In this document: positions 37,881-46,155 of the stretch, piece by piece
Numbering within the stretch: the first letter of the stretch is position 1
Layout: the number at the start of each line of letters is the position of its first letter
Origin: Rhodospirillaceae bacterium LM-1
GTDB taxonomy: Bacteria; Pseudomonadota; Alphaproteobacteria; Rhodospirillales; WMHbin7
Reading direction: 5' to 3'
DNA length: 64,000 nt
NCBI GenBank assembly: GCA_902725215.1
Contig: CACUVI010000001.1
Location: forward strand, 372,001 to 436,000
Translations under genes and position numbers: made by a program
Notes under the pieces: model-generated
Database searches by the model: none
What the model saw: only the letters and a program-made list of their open reading frames with translations
Told to the model about the DNA's origin: nothing

Positions 37881-39278
37881 CTAGGGTGAAACCTTCGGTT
37901 CGGCGACATGCGTGCCGAACCATTTATTGTGGACTTTGTCGTAATGAAGCGTCGGATCGTAGATGTCCGCCTTCAGGCCCAGTTCGGCCGCGGTCAGCTT
38001 GCCGACCGCCGACTTCAACTGATAGGCGGCCAGCGTTTGGTCGCGTTGCGCCTTGACCAGATTGACCCTGGCATCCAGCAATTCTTGCTCGGCGTCCAGC
38101 ACGTCAAGCACGGTCCTGGACCCCACTTCCGCCTCGCGCTTAACGCCTTCCAGGGCGATCTCGCTGGCCTTGATCTGGTCGGCATAGGATTTGACCTGCG
38201 CCCTGGCGGTCTCAAGGCCTTCCCAGGCCTTGGTCGCGGTTTCGATGGCGGTGCGCACCGTCTGATCGATTTCCAGCCGACGTTGTCCCGCCACTTCCTT
38301 GGCTTCGCGCACCCTGGCATAGGTGGCCGTTCCGCCCTCGTAAATCGGCACGCTGAGCGAGGCCAGAACCTCGACCGTTTCCGAGCGCGAGCGCACGGAA
38401 GTGCTTCTCCAGGCGCGCCCGGCATCGGCGTCGAGCGACAAGGTGGGCAGCAACTCGCCAGCCACCAACGACACATTCTTCTGCGCCGCCTTTTCGGCAT
38501 ACTGGGCCGAAACCACGTCGGGATGGGCCGACTTGGCCTGAACCACGGCATCTTCAAGGCTGGGAGGCAGGCCGTTGGGCTGGGCAGGCCCGATCAATTC
38601 GCGCGGCGCTTCGCCGATGACCGACATATAGGCGGCGCGCGAAGCGCGAAGATCGCCCTCGGCCTTGACGCGCAACGCCTCGGCGCGCGACAGACGGGCC
38701 TCGGCCTGCGACACGTCGGTGCGGGTCAGTTCACCCACCTGGAAGCGGTCGCGCGTGGCCTCCATCTGCTTTTTCAGCACCTGCTCGTTGTTGCGGTTCA
38801 GCTCCAGCACGGCCTGATCGCGCAGATTGTCGAGATAGGCGGTGGCGGCCGACAAAAGCAAAGTCTGTTCCGAGGCCAGCAATTGCGCCCGCTCGCTCAA
38901 AACGTTGTTCTCGGCTTTCCTGGTGGCGGCGACCGTACGCCCACCCCTGAATACCGGCTGCGAGATCGTCAACTTGCCCGAATGGGGATTGCGCACCTGA
39001 TCGGGGGGCGTGGCGCCGTTCGATTCCTGGCGCATGCGCCCGTAATCGCCCTTCAAGGTGACGGTGGGGCGCCAATTGCCCAGGGCCTGGGTTACGGTTT
39101 CATCGGTAGCGCGCAGTTTGGCGCGCTTGGCCTGCAAGGTGGGATTGGTGGCATAGGCCTGAGCCAACGCCTCCTCGAAAGTTTGGGCGGCTGCGGGCGC
39201 AACGGAAAACCCCGCCGCGAAGGCCAGGGCCAACAGGGCTGGGCTAAATCTTAACGTCGAGGAAAATCGACCGCTCAT
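37881..39278 (-). CDS. tolC: TolC-family outer-membrane channel protein
   Basis: A 465-residue outer-membrane efflux channel protein with a signal peptide (LLALAFAAGFSVAPAAAQ). It shows the duplicated outer-membrane efflux fold: QTFEEALAQAYATNPTLQAK at the start, GRTVAATRKAENNVLSERAQL, then QAEARLSRAEALRVKAEGD and, in the second half, SVPIYEGGTATYARVREAKE and VLDVLDAEQELLDARVNLVK. It would serve type I secretion or RND pumps; no such transporter is in the window, so the partners are elsewhere. It is followed by popZ. Confidence 0.93.
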   Translation of the reverse strand: MSGRFSSTLRFSPALLALAFAAGFSVAPAAAQTFEEALAQAYATNPTLQAKRAKLRATDETVTQALGNWRPTVTLKGDYGRMRQESNGATPPDQVRNPHSGKLTISQPVFRGGRTVAATRKAENNVLSERAQLLASEQTLLLSAATAYLDNLRDQAVLELNRNNEQVLKKQMEATRDRFQVGELTRTDVSQAEARLSRAEALRVKAEGDLRASRAAYMSVIGEAPRELIGPAQPNGLPPSLEDAVVQAKSAHPDVVSAQYAEKAAQKNVSLVAGELLPTLSLDADAGRAWRSTSVRSRSETVEVLASLSVPIYEGGTATYARVREAKEVAGQRRLEIDQTVRTAIETATKAWEGLETARAQVKSYADQIKASEIALEGVKREAEVGSRTVLDVLDAEQELLDARVNLVKAQRDQTLAAYQLKSAVGKLTAAELGLKADIYDPTLHYDKVHNKWFGTHVAEPKVSP

Positions 39279-39374
39279 TACTCTACCTTCTACAGGCTAG
39301 CCACAAAGGATAGTAGGTGCGCCTTGAATAGCAAGACGTAAACAACAATCCTTGGAAAGATACCCTGGAAAAGG

Positions 39375-40034
39375 TTAAGCGAAAATGAAGCCCTCTTTGG
39401 CCGCAAACCCCGGCAAGGGGGTGGCGCTGGCATCGAAAATGGCCCGATTCCCTAGCGCGCCATGGCTCCTTAGATAGACCGCGCCCCGGCCCAAATGCCC
39501 CGATTTTACCGATAGAAGCGTGCATAAACGCCCCCCCTCGGCCAGCTGGGACAGGAGCGACTCGGGCACTTCGTCCACCAGCCCCTCGATCAGAATCACG
39601 TCGTAAGGGGCCTGTTTAGGATAGCCCACGGCCATATCGCCCTGGAGCACGGCGACATTCAAAATGCCCAGATCGGACAAGACTCGGTTGGCCGTTTCGG
39701 TCAAGGCGGGGTCCGAATCGAGAGCCACCACAGTGGAGGCCAGATGGCCCAGGATCGCCGAACCATAGCCAGCCCCCGACCCCACATGCAAAACGACGTC
39801 GGTCGGCTTGATGGCGGCCAGATGGATCAGCCGGGCCAAGGTCAGAGGAGCGGAAAGGACGCGCCCCGGCGCCACCTCGATCTCGCCGCCCATATAGGCC
39901 AGCCCATGATCGCTTTTGGGCAAAAAAGCCTCGCGCGGGACCTGGCCCATGGCCTCGATCAGTCGAAGGTCGTCGATCCCCGTAGGGCGAATCTGGCTAT
40001 CGACCATGTTGCGGCGTGCGACGGCTTGATCCAT
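39375..40034 (-). CDS. pcm: Protein-L-isoaspartate O-methyltransferase-like protein
   Basis: A 219-residue SAM-dependent methyltransferase. It starts MDQAVARRNMVDSQIRPTG, has the family's REAFLPKSDHGLAYMGGEIE region, and the SAM motif VLHVGSGAGYGSAILGHLA followed by VVALDSDPALTETA. Members of this alphaproteobacterial group sit upstream of tolC and often lack a proven PIMT activity, so a different substrate is possible. The start is ATG 40034; a longer frame from 40154 has no similarity. It leads the tolC-popZ segment. Confidence 0.87.
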   Translation of the reverse strand: MDQAVARRNMVDSQIRPTGIDDLRLIEAMGQVPREAFLPKSDHGLAYMGGEIEVAPGRVLSAPLTLARLIHLAAIKPTDVVLHVGSGAGYGSAILGHLASTVVALDSDPALTETANRVLSDLGILNVAVLQGDMAVGYPKQAPYDVILIEGLVDEVPESLLSQLAEGGRLCTLLSVKSGHLGRGAVYLRSHGALGNRAIFDASATPLPGFAAKEGFIFA

Positions 40035-40196
40035 GAAACAACCCTTGTCTGATATGAAAATAGGCAGGTCCATGCGGTTATAGTGGAGGATAATGGCCTT
40101 CGCAACCCCGGGCTTGATTTCTGGATTTCTTGCGTTTATAAAGCCCCCTCTCACGGGGGGACCCCCCCGGAGAATTTGCGAGGTGTCCGTTGGGTC

Positions 40197-40270
40197 GGCG
40201 CGGTGGCGGAGTGGTTACGCAGCGGTCTGCAAAACCGCGTACGCCGGTTCAATTCCGGCCCGTGCCTCCA
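40197..40270 (+). tRNA. tRNA-Cys (anticodon GCA)
   Basis: A full cloverleaf, 74 nt with encoded CCA. Acceptor GGCGCGG pairs with CCGTGCC (one G-T); discriminator T; anticodon loop CTGCAAA with GCA at 40229-40231; T arm GCCGG-TTCAATT-CCGGC. It is followed 17 nt later by tRNA-Asn, so they are probably co-transcribed. Upstream, a C5/G6 hairpin at about 40144-40160 may be part of the promoter region. Confidence 0.96.
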
Positions 40271-40287
40271 AACGAAGTAAAGGCTAT

Positions 40288-40362
40288 TCCGGCGTAGCTC
40301 AGTGGTAGAGCAGACGGCTGTTAACCGTCGGGTCGTAGGTTCGAGTCCTACCGCCGGAGCCA
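40288..40362 (+). tRNA. tRNA-Asn (anticodon GTT)
   Basis: 75 nt with encoded CCA. Acceptor TCCGGCG pairs with CGCCGGA; anticodon loop CTGTTAA with GTT at 40320-40322; T arm AGG-TTCGAGT-CCT region intact. It is a queuosine-target tRNA (GUN anticodon), so its G34 would be modified by the Que proteins encoded at 6.9-10.5 kb. A decayed IS3-type element begins about 170 bp downstream. Confidence 0.96.
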
Positions 40363-40583
40363 ATCTTTTCAAATAGTTATCTATGATTTATGACCGTTAA
40401 CAAGCGGTTGATTATACTAGGCCGACATCCGAAAAAGCTCGTTGGCGGCATTTGGAACCCAGATAAGCGTAAGCTCCCCCCCCCCCGCCCTCCGGTCATA
40501 TCAACATCCAAAAACCCATGAAGTGAGCTGCTGCCGGTTTGATGGACATCAAGATAAGATGTTTACGAAACCAGGGGCAATCA

Positions 40584-40799
40584 ATGCAAAGACGCCAGTT
40601 TGCGAAAGAGTTCAATGTTGAAGCAGCAAAGTTAGTCGCGGAGTGCGGGGCACTGTTGAGCAGGCTTCGCGTGACATTAATGTGCATCCAAACGTGCTTC
40701 GCAAATGAGTTTTGTCGTTCAAAGCCGACCCGCTTGACGCATTTCCTGGTCATGGCCAGATGAAGTCCGAGCAGTTGGAGATCGAGCGGCTGATACGTA
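40584..40799 (+). pseudogene. IS3-family orfA (transposase helix-turn-helix part), broken
   Basis: Starts MQRRQFAKEFNVEAAKLVAECG, as IS3 OrfA. It then shifts frame: in other frames the expected QASRDINVHPNVLRK and FKADPLDAFPGHGQMKSEQLEIER (split here as FKADPLDAFPGHGQMK and SEQLEIERL) can be read. A stop follows the first frame at about 40676. The DNA-binding protein cannot be made in full. Confidence 0.75.
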
Positions 40800-41393
40800 C
40801 TCAAGCGCTGAAGCCGCGGCCTCGCCATCGCTGATTGCCCTAAGACACGGGTGAGCGAGCCAAGATTGCCGACAACATGTTGGACCGCCAGTTCAGCGCC
40901 GATGTCCCAAACCGGAAATGGGTGGCCGACTTCAACTATGTCTGGACGGCGCAGGGCTGGCTGTATGTGGCCGTGGATATCGACCTGTTCTCCCGGCGTG
41001 TCGTCGGCTGGTCCATGAGCGACACCATGACCGCCCAACTGGTTACGGATGCGCTGATCATGACCATATGGCGGCGGGGAAAGCCCGACGCGCGGCGGCA
41101 TCACTCGGATCAAGACTGCCAATACACCAGCGAGCAGTTCCAGCGTTTGATGGCTGACAATGGCGTCACCTGTTCCATGAACCGGTCCGGCAACGTCTGG
41201 GACAACGCCGCCATGGAGAGCTTCTTCTCAACCTTGAAAACAGAGCGGACGGCCAGTAAGACGTACCGCACCAGGGAGCAAGCAAAAGCCGATGTCTTCG
41301 ATTACATCAAGCACTTTTACAACCCGCTCGGCTGCATTCCACTCTGGAATATTTAAGCCTATGAACTTGAAAAGGAGAGCTCTGCAAGCTTAA
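40800..41393 (+). pseudogene. IS3-family orfB (DDE transposase), truncated and frameshifted
   Basis: The largest intact piece, from an ATG at 40877, has the DDE-type core: RKWVADFNYVWTAQGWLYVA (first Asp), VAVDIDLFSRRVVGW, RHHSDQDCQYTSEQF (second Asp), NAAMESFFSTLKTERT (Glu). But the upstream region of orfB (about 300 bp) is missing, and the C-terminus is broken twice: RLHSTLEYLS and PMNLKRRALQA are each in another frame, ending at 41391-41393. It will not transpose by itself. Confidence 0.75.
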
Positions 41394-41525
41394 CCGCCTG
41401 TCCACAAAACCGGCAGCACTCAAGGACAACCTTCTGAGACTTCATAACAGCGCCGCCGCCACAAGGTGGCTGCGTTTTCTTGCGACTTGCGCTATGTTGC
41501 CCGCCCCCGAATGGAGTAGCCTTGC

Positions 41526-42479
41526 ATGACCGCGCCCCGTTACGACTGGACAACCAACGAAATCGAAGCGCTTTTGGCGCTGCCCCTGCTTGAGTTGGTA
41601 TCGAAGGCTCACGAGATCGCCAAGGCCAATACCGACAACCGAGGCGTCCAACTGGCGGCGCTGATGAACATCAAGACCGGCGGCTGCGCCGAGGATTGCT
41701 CCTATTGCAGCCAGTCGGCCCATCACGAGTCCTTGGACATCACCCGCACGCCCTTAAGCCGCCTGGACGAGGTGGTGATGGCCGCCAAAGAGGCTAAAAA
41801 TCAAGGAACCATCCGCTTTTGCATGGGAGTCGCCGGGCGAGAAGTCACCGACGGCCCCGAATTCGACGCCGTTCTCGAAATGGTGCGTGCCGTCCGCGCC
41901 CAGGAAATGGAACCTTGCTTGACCATGGGCATGCTGAAACCCCATCACGCCAAGGCGCTGAAGGCGGCGGGGCTGCAATCCTACAACCATAATATCGACA
42001 CCAGCCCGGAATATTACGGCAAGATCATCACCACCCGCACCCTGGAAGACCGGCTGGAAACACTGGCCATCGTGCGCGAACAGGGCATCGATCTATGCAC
42101 CGGGGTCATCATTGGCCTGGGCGAAAGCCTGACCGATCGCGCTTCGGCGCTTCGCGTGCTGGCCAACATGAATCCACATCCCGAAAGCGTGCCCATCAAC
42201 GCCCTGGTCGCCATCGAAGGCACGCCGCTCGAACGGCAAGAAGACGTCCCTCCCCTCGATTTCGTGCGCATGATCGCCACGGCAAGGATCGTCATGCCCC
42301 GCTCGCGCATCCGGCTGGCCGCCGGACGCAGGCGACTAAGCCCCGAGGCTCAGGCGCTTTGCTTCCTGGCCGGGGCCAATTCGATCTTCTATGGCGAGCG
42401 CCTTTTGACCACGGACAACGCCGAACCCGACCAGGACCGCGCCTTCTTGCGGGAATTAGGGGTCCAGGTTCCAGCCTAG
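41526..42479 (+). CDS. bioB: Biotin synthase BioB
   Basis: Radical-SAM enzyme that inserts sulfur into dethiobiotin. 317 residues, with the SAM-cluster motif in GGCAEDCSYCSQSAHHES (CxxxCxxC), RFCMGVAGREV, LKAAGLQSYNHNIDTSPEYY, TGVIIGLGESLTDRA, and the [2Fe-2S] Arg-region RSRIRLAAGRRRLSPEAQ. It is not next to other bio genes. A strong terminator follows the stop. The promoter must lie in the 107 bp after the IS remnant. Confidence 0.95.
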   Translation: MTAPRYDWTTNEIEALLALPLLELVSKAHEIAKANTDNRGVQLAALMNIKTGGCAEDCSYCSQSAHHESLDITRTPLSRLDEVVMAAKEAKNQGTIRFCMGVAGREVTDGPEFDAVLEMVRAVRAQEMEPCLTMGMLKPHHAKALKAAGLQSYNHNIDTSPEYYGKIITTRTLEDRLETLAIVREQGIDLCTGVIIGLGESLTDRASALRVLANMNPHPESVPINALVAIEGTPLERQEDVPPLDFVRMIATARIVMPRSRIRLAAGRRRLSPEAQALCFLAGANSIFYGERLLTTDNAEPDQDRAFLRELGVQVPA

Positions 42480-42540
42480 AGCGGATCGGAAGAAACCCGA
42501 GCCATTAAACGGTTCGGGTTTTGCGCGTGAATCCGCTCTA
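42477..42540 (+). terminator. Nested palindrome and likely terminator after bioB
   Basis: A perfect 10-bp outer repeat, TAGAGCGGAT (42477-42486) with ATCCGCTCTA (42531-42540), encloses a second stem, AACCCGAGCC-ATTAAAC-GGTTCGGGTT, followed by TTTGCG. The inner stem with its T-rich run suits an intrinsic terminator of bioB. The outer arms overlap the bioB stop and extend the fold. The outer sequence looks like a dispersed repeat of GC-rich alphaproteobacteria, but that is unchecked. Confidence 0.65.
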
Positions 42541-42566
42541 CAGATTTATATTAGCGAAGGATTCAC

Positions 42567-42603
42567 GCTTAACTCCGGGTCACGGAGCGACTCGGAGTTA
42601 AGC
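42567..42603. repeat. Second palindrome between bioB and ppiD
   Basis: GCTTAACTCCG (42567-42577) and CGGAGTTAAGC (42593-42603) form a perfect 11-bp inverted repeat with a 15-bp loop. It lies only 27 bp after the first palindrome. A rho-independent terminator is unlikely: no T run follows. It may be an operator, a repeat relic, or an RNA element ahead of ppiD, whose start is at 42675. Confidence 0.5.
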
Positions 42604-42674
42604 GATCCTGCGCTAGGGGTTGCGGCCCCAGGGTCAGCCCATTATGATGCCGGACTTTTTCAAAGGGTTGATCG

Positions 42675-44564
42675 ATGCTTGAAGCACTGCACAATGCCTC
42701 CAAGACTTGGGTGGTCAAGATCCTCCTGGCCCTGCTGATTGTCAGCTTCGCCGCCTGGGGCGTTGGCGACGTCTTCAAACGGGTCACATCCGACAACACC
42801 GCCGCCGACGTGGGCGACAACATCATCACCATCCAGGAATTGGCCAAGAATTTCGACCGCGAGGTCAAGCGCCTGCGCCCCTTGTTTGGAAACAAGCTCA
42901 CGAACGAGCAAGCCCGCCAGATGGGGCTGCTGGACCGTTCACTCGAGCAATTGGTGGCTCGCAACCTGATTGAGCTTGAAGCCAAGCGCCTGGGGCTTTC
43001 GGTGGGCGATGGCGAATTGCAGCAGATGATCAGGAGCATTCCCGCCTTCCAAGGCGAAAATGGGGTCTTCGACAAGAACCTGTATCTGAGCACGCTTGGC
43101 GACAACAACATGTCCGAGCAGGACTTTTTGAAGCTGCTGCGCGGAGATGTCGTGCGCGGCCAACTGCTGAGCGCCATCAGCGGCGCCGTGCCGGTTCCCA
43201 ACGTGCTGGTCAACGAGGTCTTCGCCCACCGCCATGAAAAGCGCGTGGCCGACATGCTGGTTGCCGAGGCGGCTTCCATGACCGCTCCCGCCTTGCCCGC
43301 CGACAGCGTTCTGGCCGAGTTTCACAAGGCCAACGCCGCCCAGTTCACCCAACCGGAAACAAGGCAAATCCTGGTTCTACACGTCACCCTGGACAACTTG
43401 GCGCAAGAAGCCAAGCCTTCGGACGCCGACGTCGAGGAAGCCTATCGGGTGCGCGTCGCGGAATTCGCCGAACCTGAAAAGCGCGTCGTGCTTCAGATGC
43501 TGTTCGACAACGCCGACAAGGCCAAGGCCGCCAGCGCCCGCCTGGACAAGGGCGAGTCCTTCGTCAAGGTCGCCAAGGAAGAAGCGGGCATGGACGAGCC
43601 TTCGACCCTTCTGGGCCGCATTGATCGGCGCGATCTGCCTGCCGAACTGTCCTCGCCCGTCTTCTCTCTGCCCAAGGACGGCGTAACGGCGCCGATCAAA
43701 TCGCCGATGGGCTGGCATCTTCTGAAGGTGACGGGCATTAACCCGTCCACCGCCAAGCCCTTTCAGGACGTCAAGGAACAGATCGCCGCCGAACTGGCCC
43801 AGGAGAATGCGGGCAAAGCGCTCAGCACGCTCTCGGCGCAGATCGTCGATGAAGTGGCAGGCGGCTCGCACATCGAAGAGGCCGCCAAGAAGTTCAATGT
43901 GAAGCTGGCCTATTTCGGCCCCCTGGACGCCAGAGGACGGGACATGACGGGCGCCCCCGTCAAAAAACTTCCCGTTCCCAACAAACTTCTGGAACTGGCT
44001 TTTTCCACGCAGGAAGGGGCAGACAGCCAAGTCATCGAATTGGACGACGGCATTCTGGGCGTCAAGGTCGAAAAAGTGATCCCCGCCGCCTTGAAGCCGT
44101 TCGCCGAAGTGCAGGGCCAAGTCAAAACCCTGTGGCAGGAGAGCGAGCGGCGCAAGATGGCCGTTGATCGCGCCCAGAAGGCGTTGGAGCGTTTGAAGGC
44201 GGGTGCCGCCTTGGGAAGCGTGGCGCAGGAACTGGGTTTGAAGATCAAATCCACCCCGCCCTTCACGCGTGATTCCCAGCCCAACGAGCACGGACTGCCC
44301 CCCAAGCTGGTGGCCGACATGTTCAAGGCCAAGCCGGGCGATGCCGCGATGTCGATCACCCAAGAGGGCGCCATGGTGGCCCGCCTGGGCAAGATTGTGG
44401 CCGCCGACATCAAGAACAACGCCGATCTGCGCACCGAAATCGCCCAGGGACTTGAGCAGGGCCTGTCCGCCGATCTGATCGATCAGTACACCAGCGCCTT
44501 GGCGGCGCGCTACGGCGTGAAAAAGCACGAGAAGACGATCAACAGCTATTTCGACAGACCATGA
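42675..44564 (+). CDS. ppiD: PpiD-like SurA N-terminal/parvulin peptidyl-prolyl isomerase
   Basis: A 629-residue periplasmic chaperone anchored by one N-terminal membrane helix (VVKILLALLIVSFAAWGVGD). A SurA-like chaperone domain follows (QELAKNFDREVKRLRPLFGN onward), then a parvulin-type PPIase domain (about 255-355) with GRIDRRDLPAELSSPVFSLP and SPMGWHLLKVTGI, and a further chaperone-like C-terminal part. It helps outer-membrane and secreted proteins fold at the Sec exit. The stop overlaps the trpE start by 4 bp, so the two are coupled. Confidence 0.9.
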   Translation: MLEALHNASKTWVVKILLALLIVSFAAWGVGDVFKRVTSDNTAADVGDNIITIQELAKNFDREVKRLRPLFGNKLTNEQARQMGLLDRSLEQLVARNLIELEAKRLGLSVGDGELQQMIRSIPAFQGENGVFDKNLYLSTLGDNNMSEQDFLKLLRGDVVRGQLLSAISGAVPVPNVLVNEVFAHRHEKRVADMLVAEAASMTAPALPADSVLAEFHKANAAQFTQPETRQILVLHVTLDNLAQEAKPSDADVEEAYRVRVAEFAEPEKRVVLQMLFDNADKAKAASARLDKGESFVKVAKEEAGMDEPSTLLGRIDRRDLPAELSSPVFSLPKDGVTAPIKSPMGWHLLKVTGINPSTAKPFQDVKEQIAAELAQENAGKALSTLSAQIVDEVAGGSHIEEAAKKFNVKLAYFGPLDARGRDMTGAPVKKLPVPNKLLELAFSTQEGADSQVIELDDGILGVKVEKVIPAALKPFAEVQGQVKTLWQESERRKMAVDRAQKALERLKAGAALGSVAQELGLKIKSTPPFTRDSQPNEHGLPPKLVADMFKAKPGDAAMSITQEGAMVARLGKIVAADIKNNADLRTEIAQGLEQGLSADLIDQYTSALAARYGVKKHEKTINSYFDRP

Positions 44565-46066
44565 AGTGCCTTCCCGTCTTTGAAACCTTCGCCCGCAATT
44601 ATCGCGACGGCTTGCCCCAGGTCGTCTGGACGCGTCTGATCGCCGATCTGGAAACGCCGGTTTCCGCCTATCTGAAACTGGCCGAAGGGCGTCCCAACAG
44701 CTTCCTGCTGGAATCGGTCGAAGGCGGCGCCGTGCGGGGCCGTTATTCGCTGATCGGCCTGAAGCCGGATCTGATCTGGCGCTGCCGGGGAAATCAGGCG
44801 GAAGTTAATCGCGACGCCCTTAAAAGCGCTGACGGTTTCGTCCAGGAAGATCGGGGCGCCATCGACAGTCTGCGAGCTTTGGTGGCCGAAAGCGCCATCG
44901 ACCTGCCGCCTGAACTGCCCCCTATGTCGGCGGGATTGGTTGGCTATATGGGCTACGATACCGTGCGCCTGATGGAACGTCTGCCCGACTCCAATCCCGA
45001 TCCTTTGGGCGTGCCCGACGGATTGTTCGTGCGCCCCACCATCATCGCCATCTTCGACAATGTCGACGCCATGGTAACCGTGGTGACGCCCGTGCGCCCC
45101 AGGCACGGCGTTTCCGCCGAAGCCGCCTATGACCTAGCTGCCGAGCGTCTGGCCGACACGGTGGCCGATTTTTCGCGCCAATTGCCCTACCGGCGCGAAG
45201 TGGCGGACGAAACCGCAAAATTGTCGGAACCCAGGTCCAACACGACCAGCGAGCAATTCCACGCCATGGTCGCCAAGGCCAAAGAGTACATTCTGGCGGG
45301 CGACATTTTTCAGGTGGTGCTGGGTCTGCGCCTCTCGGTCCCCTTCAAGCTCCCCCCTTTCTCGCTCTACCGGGCGCTGAGGCGCACCAACCCCTCGCCC
45401 TTCCTGTTCTTTCTGGATTTCGGCGGCTTTTCCATCGTGGGGTCCAGCCCCGAGATTCTGGTCAGACTGCGCGACGGCGTGGTGACCATCCGCCCCCTGG
45501 CAGGCACGCGCAAGCGCGGCGCAACGCCCGAGGAAGACAAGGCCCTGGCCGCCGACCTGTTGTCCGACCCCAAGGAACTTGCGGAACATCTGATGCTGCT
45601 GGACCTGGGCCGCAACGATGTGGGCCGGGTGGCCAAGATCGGTTCGGTGCGCGTGACCGATCAGATGTCGGTCGAATATTATTCCCAGGTCATGCACATC
45701 GTCTCGAACGTCGAGGGCCGGATCGACCCCAAGCACGATGCGATGGACGCCCTGATGGCCGGTTTTCCGGCGGGCACCGTTTCGGGTGCGCCCAAGGTGC
45801 GGGCCATGGAGATCATCGACGAGTTGGAGCCGGTGCGCCGCAGCTTCTATGCCGGATGCATCGGCTATCTGGCCGCCAACGGCGCCATGGACACCTGCAT
45901 TGCGCTGCGCACCTCGCTGGTCAAGGACGGTACGATGTATGTCCAGGCCGGGGCGGGAATCGTTTATGACAGCGTGGCCGAATCCGAGTACCAGGAATGC
46001 ATGAACAAGGCCAGAGCGCTTATCCGCGCCGCCGAGGAAGCCGTGCGCTACTCGCCCGGAAATTAG
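44561..46066 (+). CDS. trpE: Anthranilate synthase component I
   Basis: Converts chorismate to anthranilate with ammonia from TrpG, the first step to tryptophan. 501 residues. The chorismate-binding fold is marked by FLFFLDFGGFSIVGSSPEIL, RPLAGTRKRGATPEEDKALA, HLMLLDLGRNDVGRV, SNVEGRIDPKHDAMDALMAG, and GTVSGAPKVRAMEIIDELEP near the C-terminus. No trpG or other trp gene follows: the next gene is an ABC transporter. The start overlaps the ppiD stop (ATGA). Confidence 0.95.
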   Translation: MKCLPVFETFARNYRDGLPQVVWTRLIADLETPVSAYLKLAEGRPNSFLLESVEGGAVRGRYSLIGLKPDLIWRCRGNQAEVNRDALKSADGFVQEDRGAIDSLRALVAESAIDLPPELPPMSAGLVGYMGYDTVRLMERLPDSNPDPLGVPDGLFVRPTIIAIFDNVDAMVTVVTPVRPRHGVSAEAAYDLAAERLADTVADFSRQLPYRREVADETAKLSEPRSNTTSEQFHAMVAKAKEYILAGDIFQVVLGLRLSVPFKLPPFSLYRALRRTNPSPFLFFLDFGGFSIVGSSPEILVRLRDGVVTIRPLAGTRKRGATPEEDKALAADLLSDPKELAEHLMLLDLGRNDVGRVAKIGSVRVTDQMSVEYYSQVMHIVSNVEGRIDPKHDAMDALMAGFPAGTVSGAPKVRAMEIIDELEPVRRSFYAGCIGYLAANGAMDTCIALRTSLVKDGTMYVQAGAGIVYDSVAESEYQECMNKARALIRAAEEAVRYSPGN

Positions 46067-46155
46067 CCTTTTTCCTCATGTTTCTTTACACTCCCTTCAG
46101 AAAATCGGCTTAAGATTTATTCTAGGAAAAAAGCCTCTAGGGGGAAGACCCGACC

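Larger units (their letters stand above)
40529..41418 (+). mobile_element. Decayed IS3-family insertion sequence with both terminal inverted repeats
   Basis: An 890-bp remnant of an IS3-type element. The left end TGCTGCCGGTTTGATGGACA (40529-40548) is the reverse complement, with two mismatches, of the right end TGTCCACAAAACCGGCAGCA (41399-41418), so the ends are preserved. Inside are a frameshifted orfA and an internally deleted, frameshifted orfB. The intact form of such an element is about 1.2 kb, so roughly 300 bp are lost. No direct repeat flanks it in my reading. It lies between tRNA-Asn and bioB; an 11-base C run precedes it at 40476-40486. Confidence 0.8.

Noticed and set aside
37202-38056. 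A 284-codon plus-strand frame opposite popZ and into tolC
   Set aside because: It is open only because of the Glu-Pro codon repeats of popZ on the other strand, is dominated by Phe/Arg/Gly repeats, and has no ribosome-binding site or similarity.
40121-40372. Short frames across the tRNA genes (up to 73 codons)
   Set aside because: They are translations of tRNA-Cys and tRNA-Asn, a common false annotation.
40363-40528. Possible genomic-island attachment site downstream of tRNA-Asn
   Set aside because: No integrase gene and no second copy of the tRNA 3' end is seen within the window; the only mobile DNA is the IS3 remnant.
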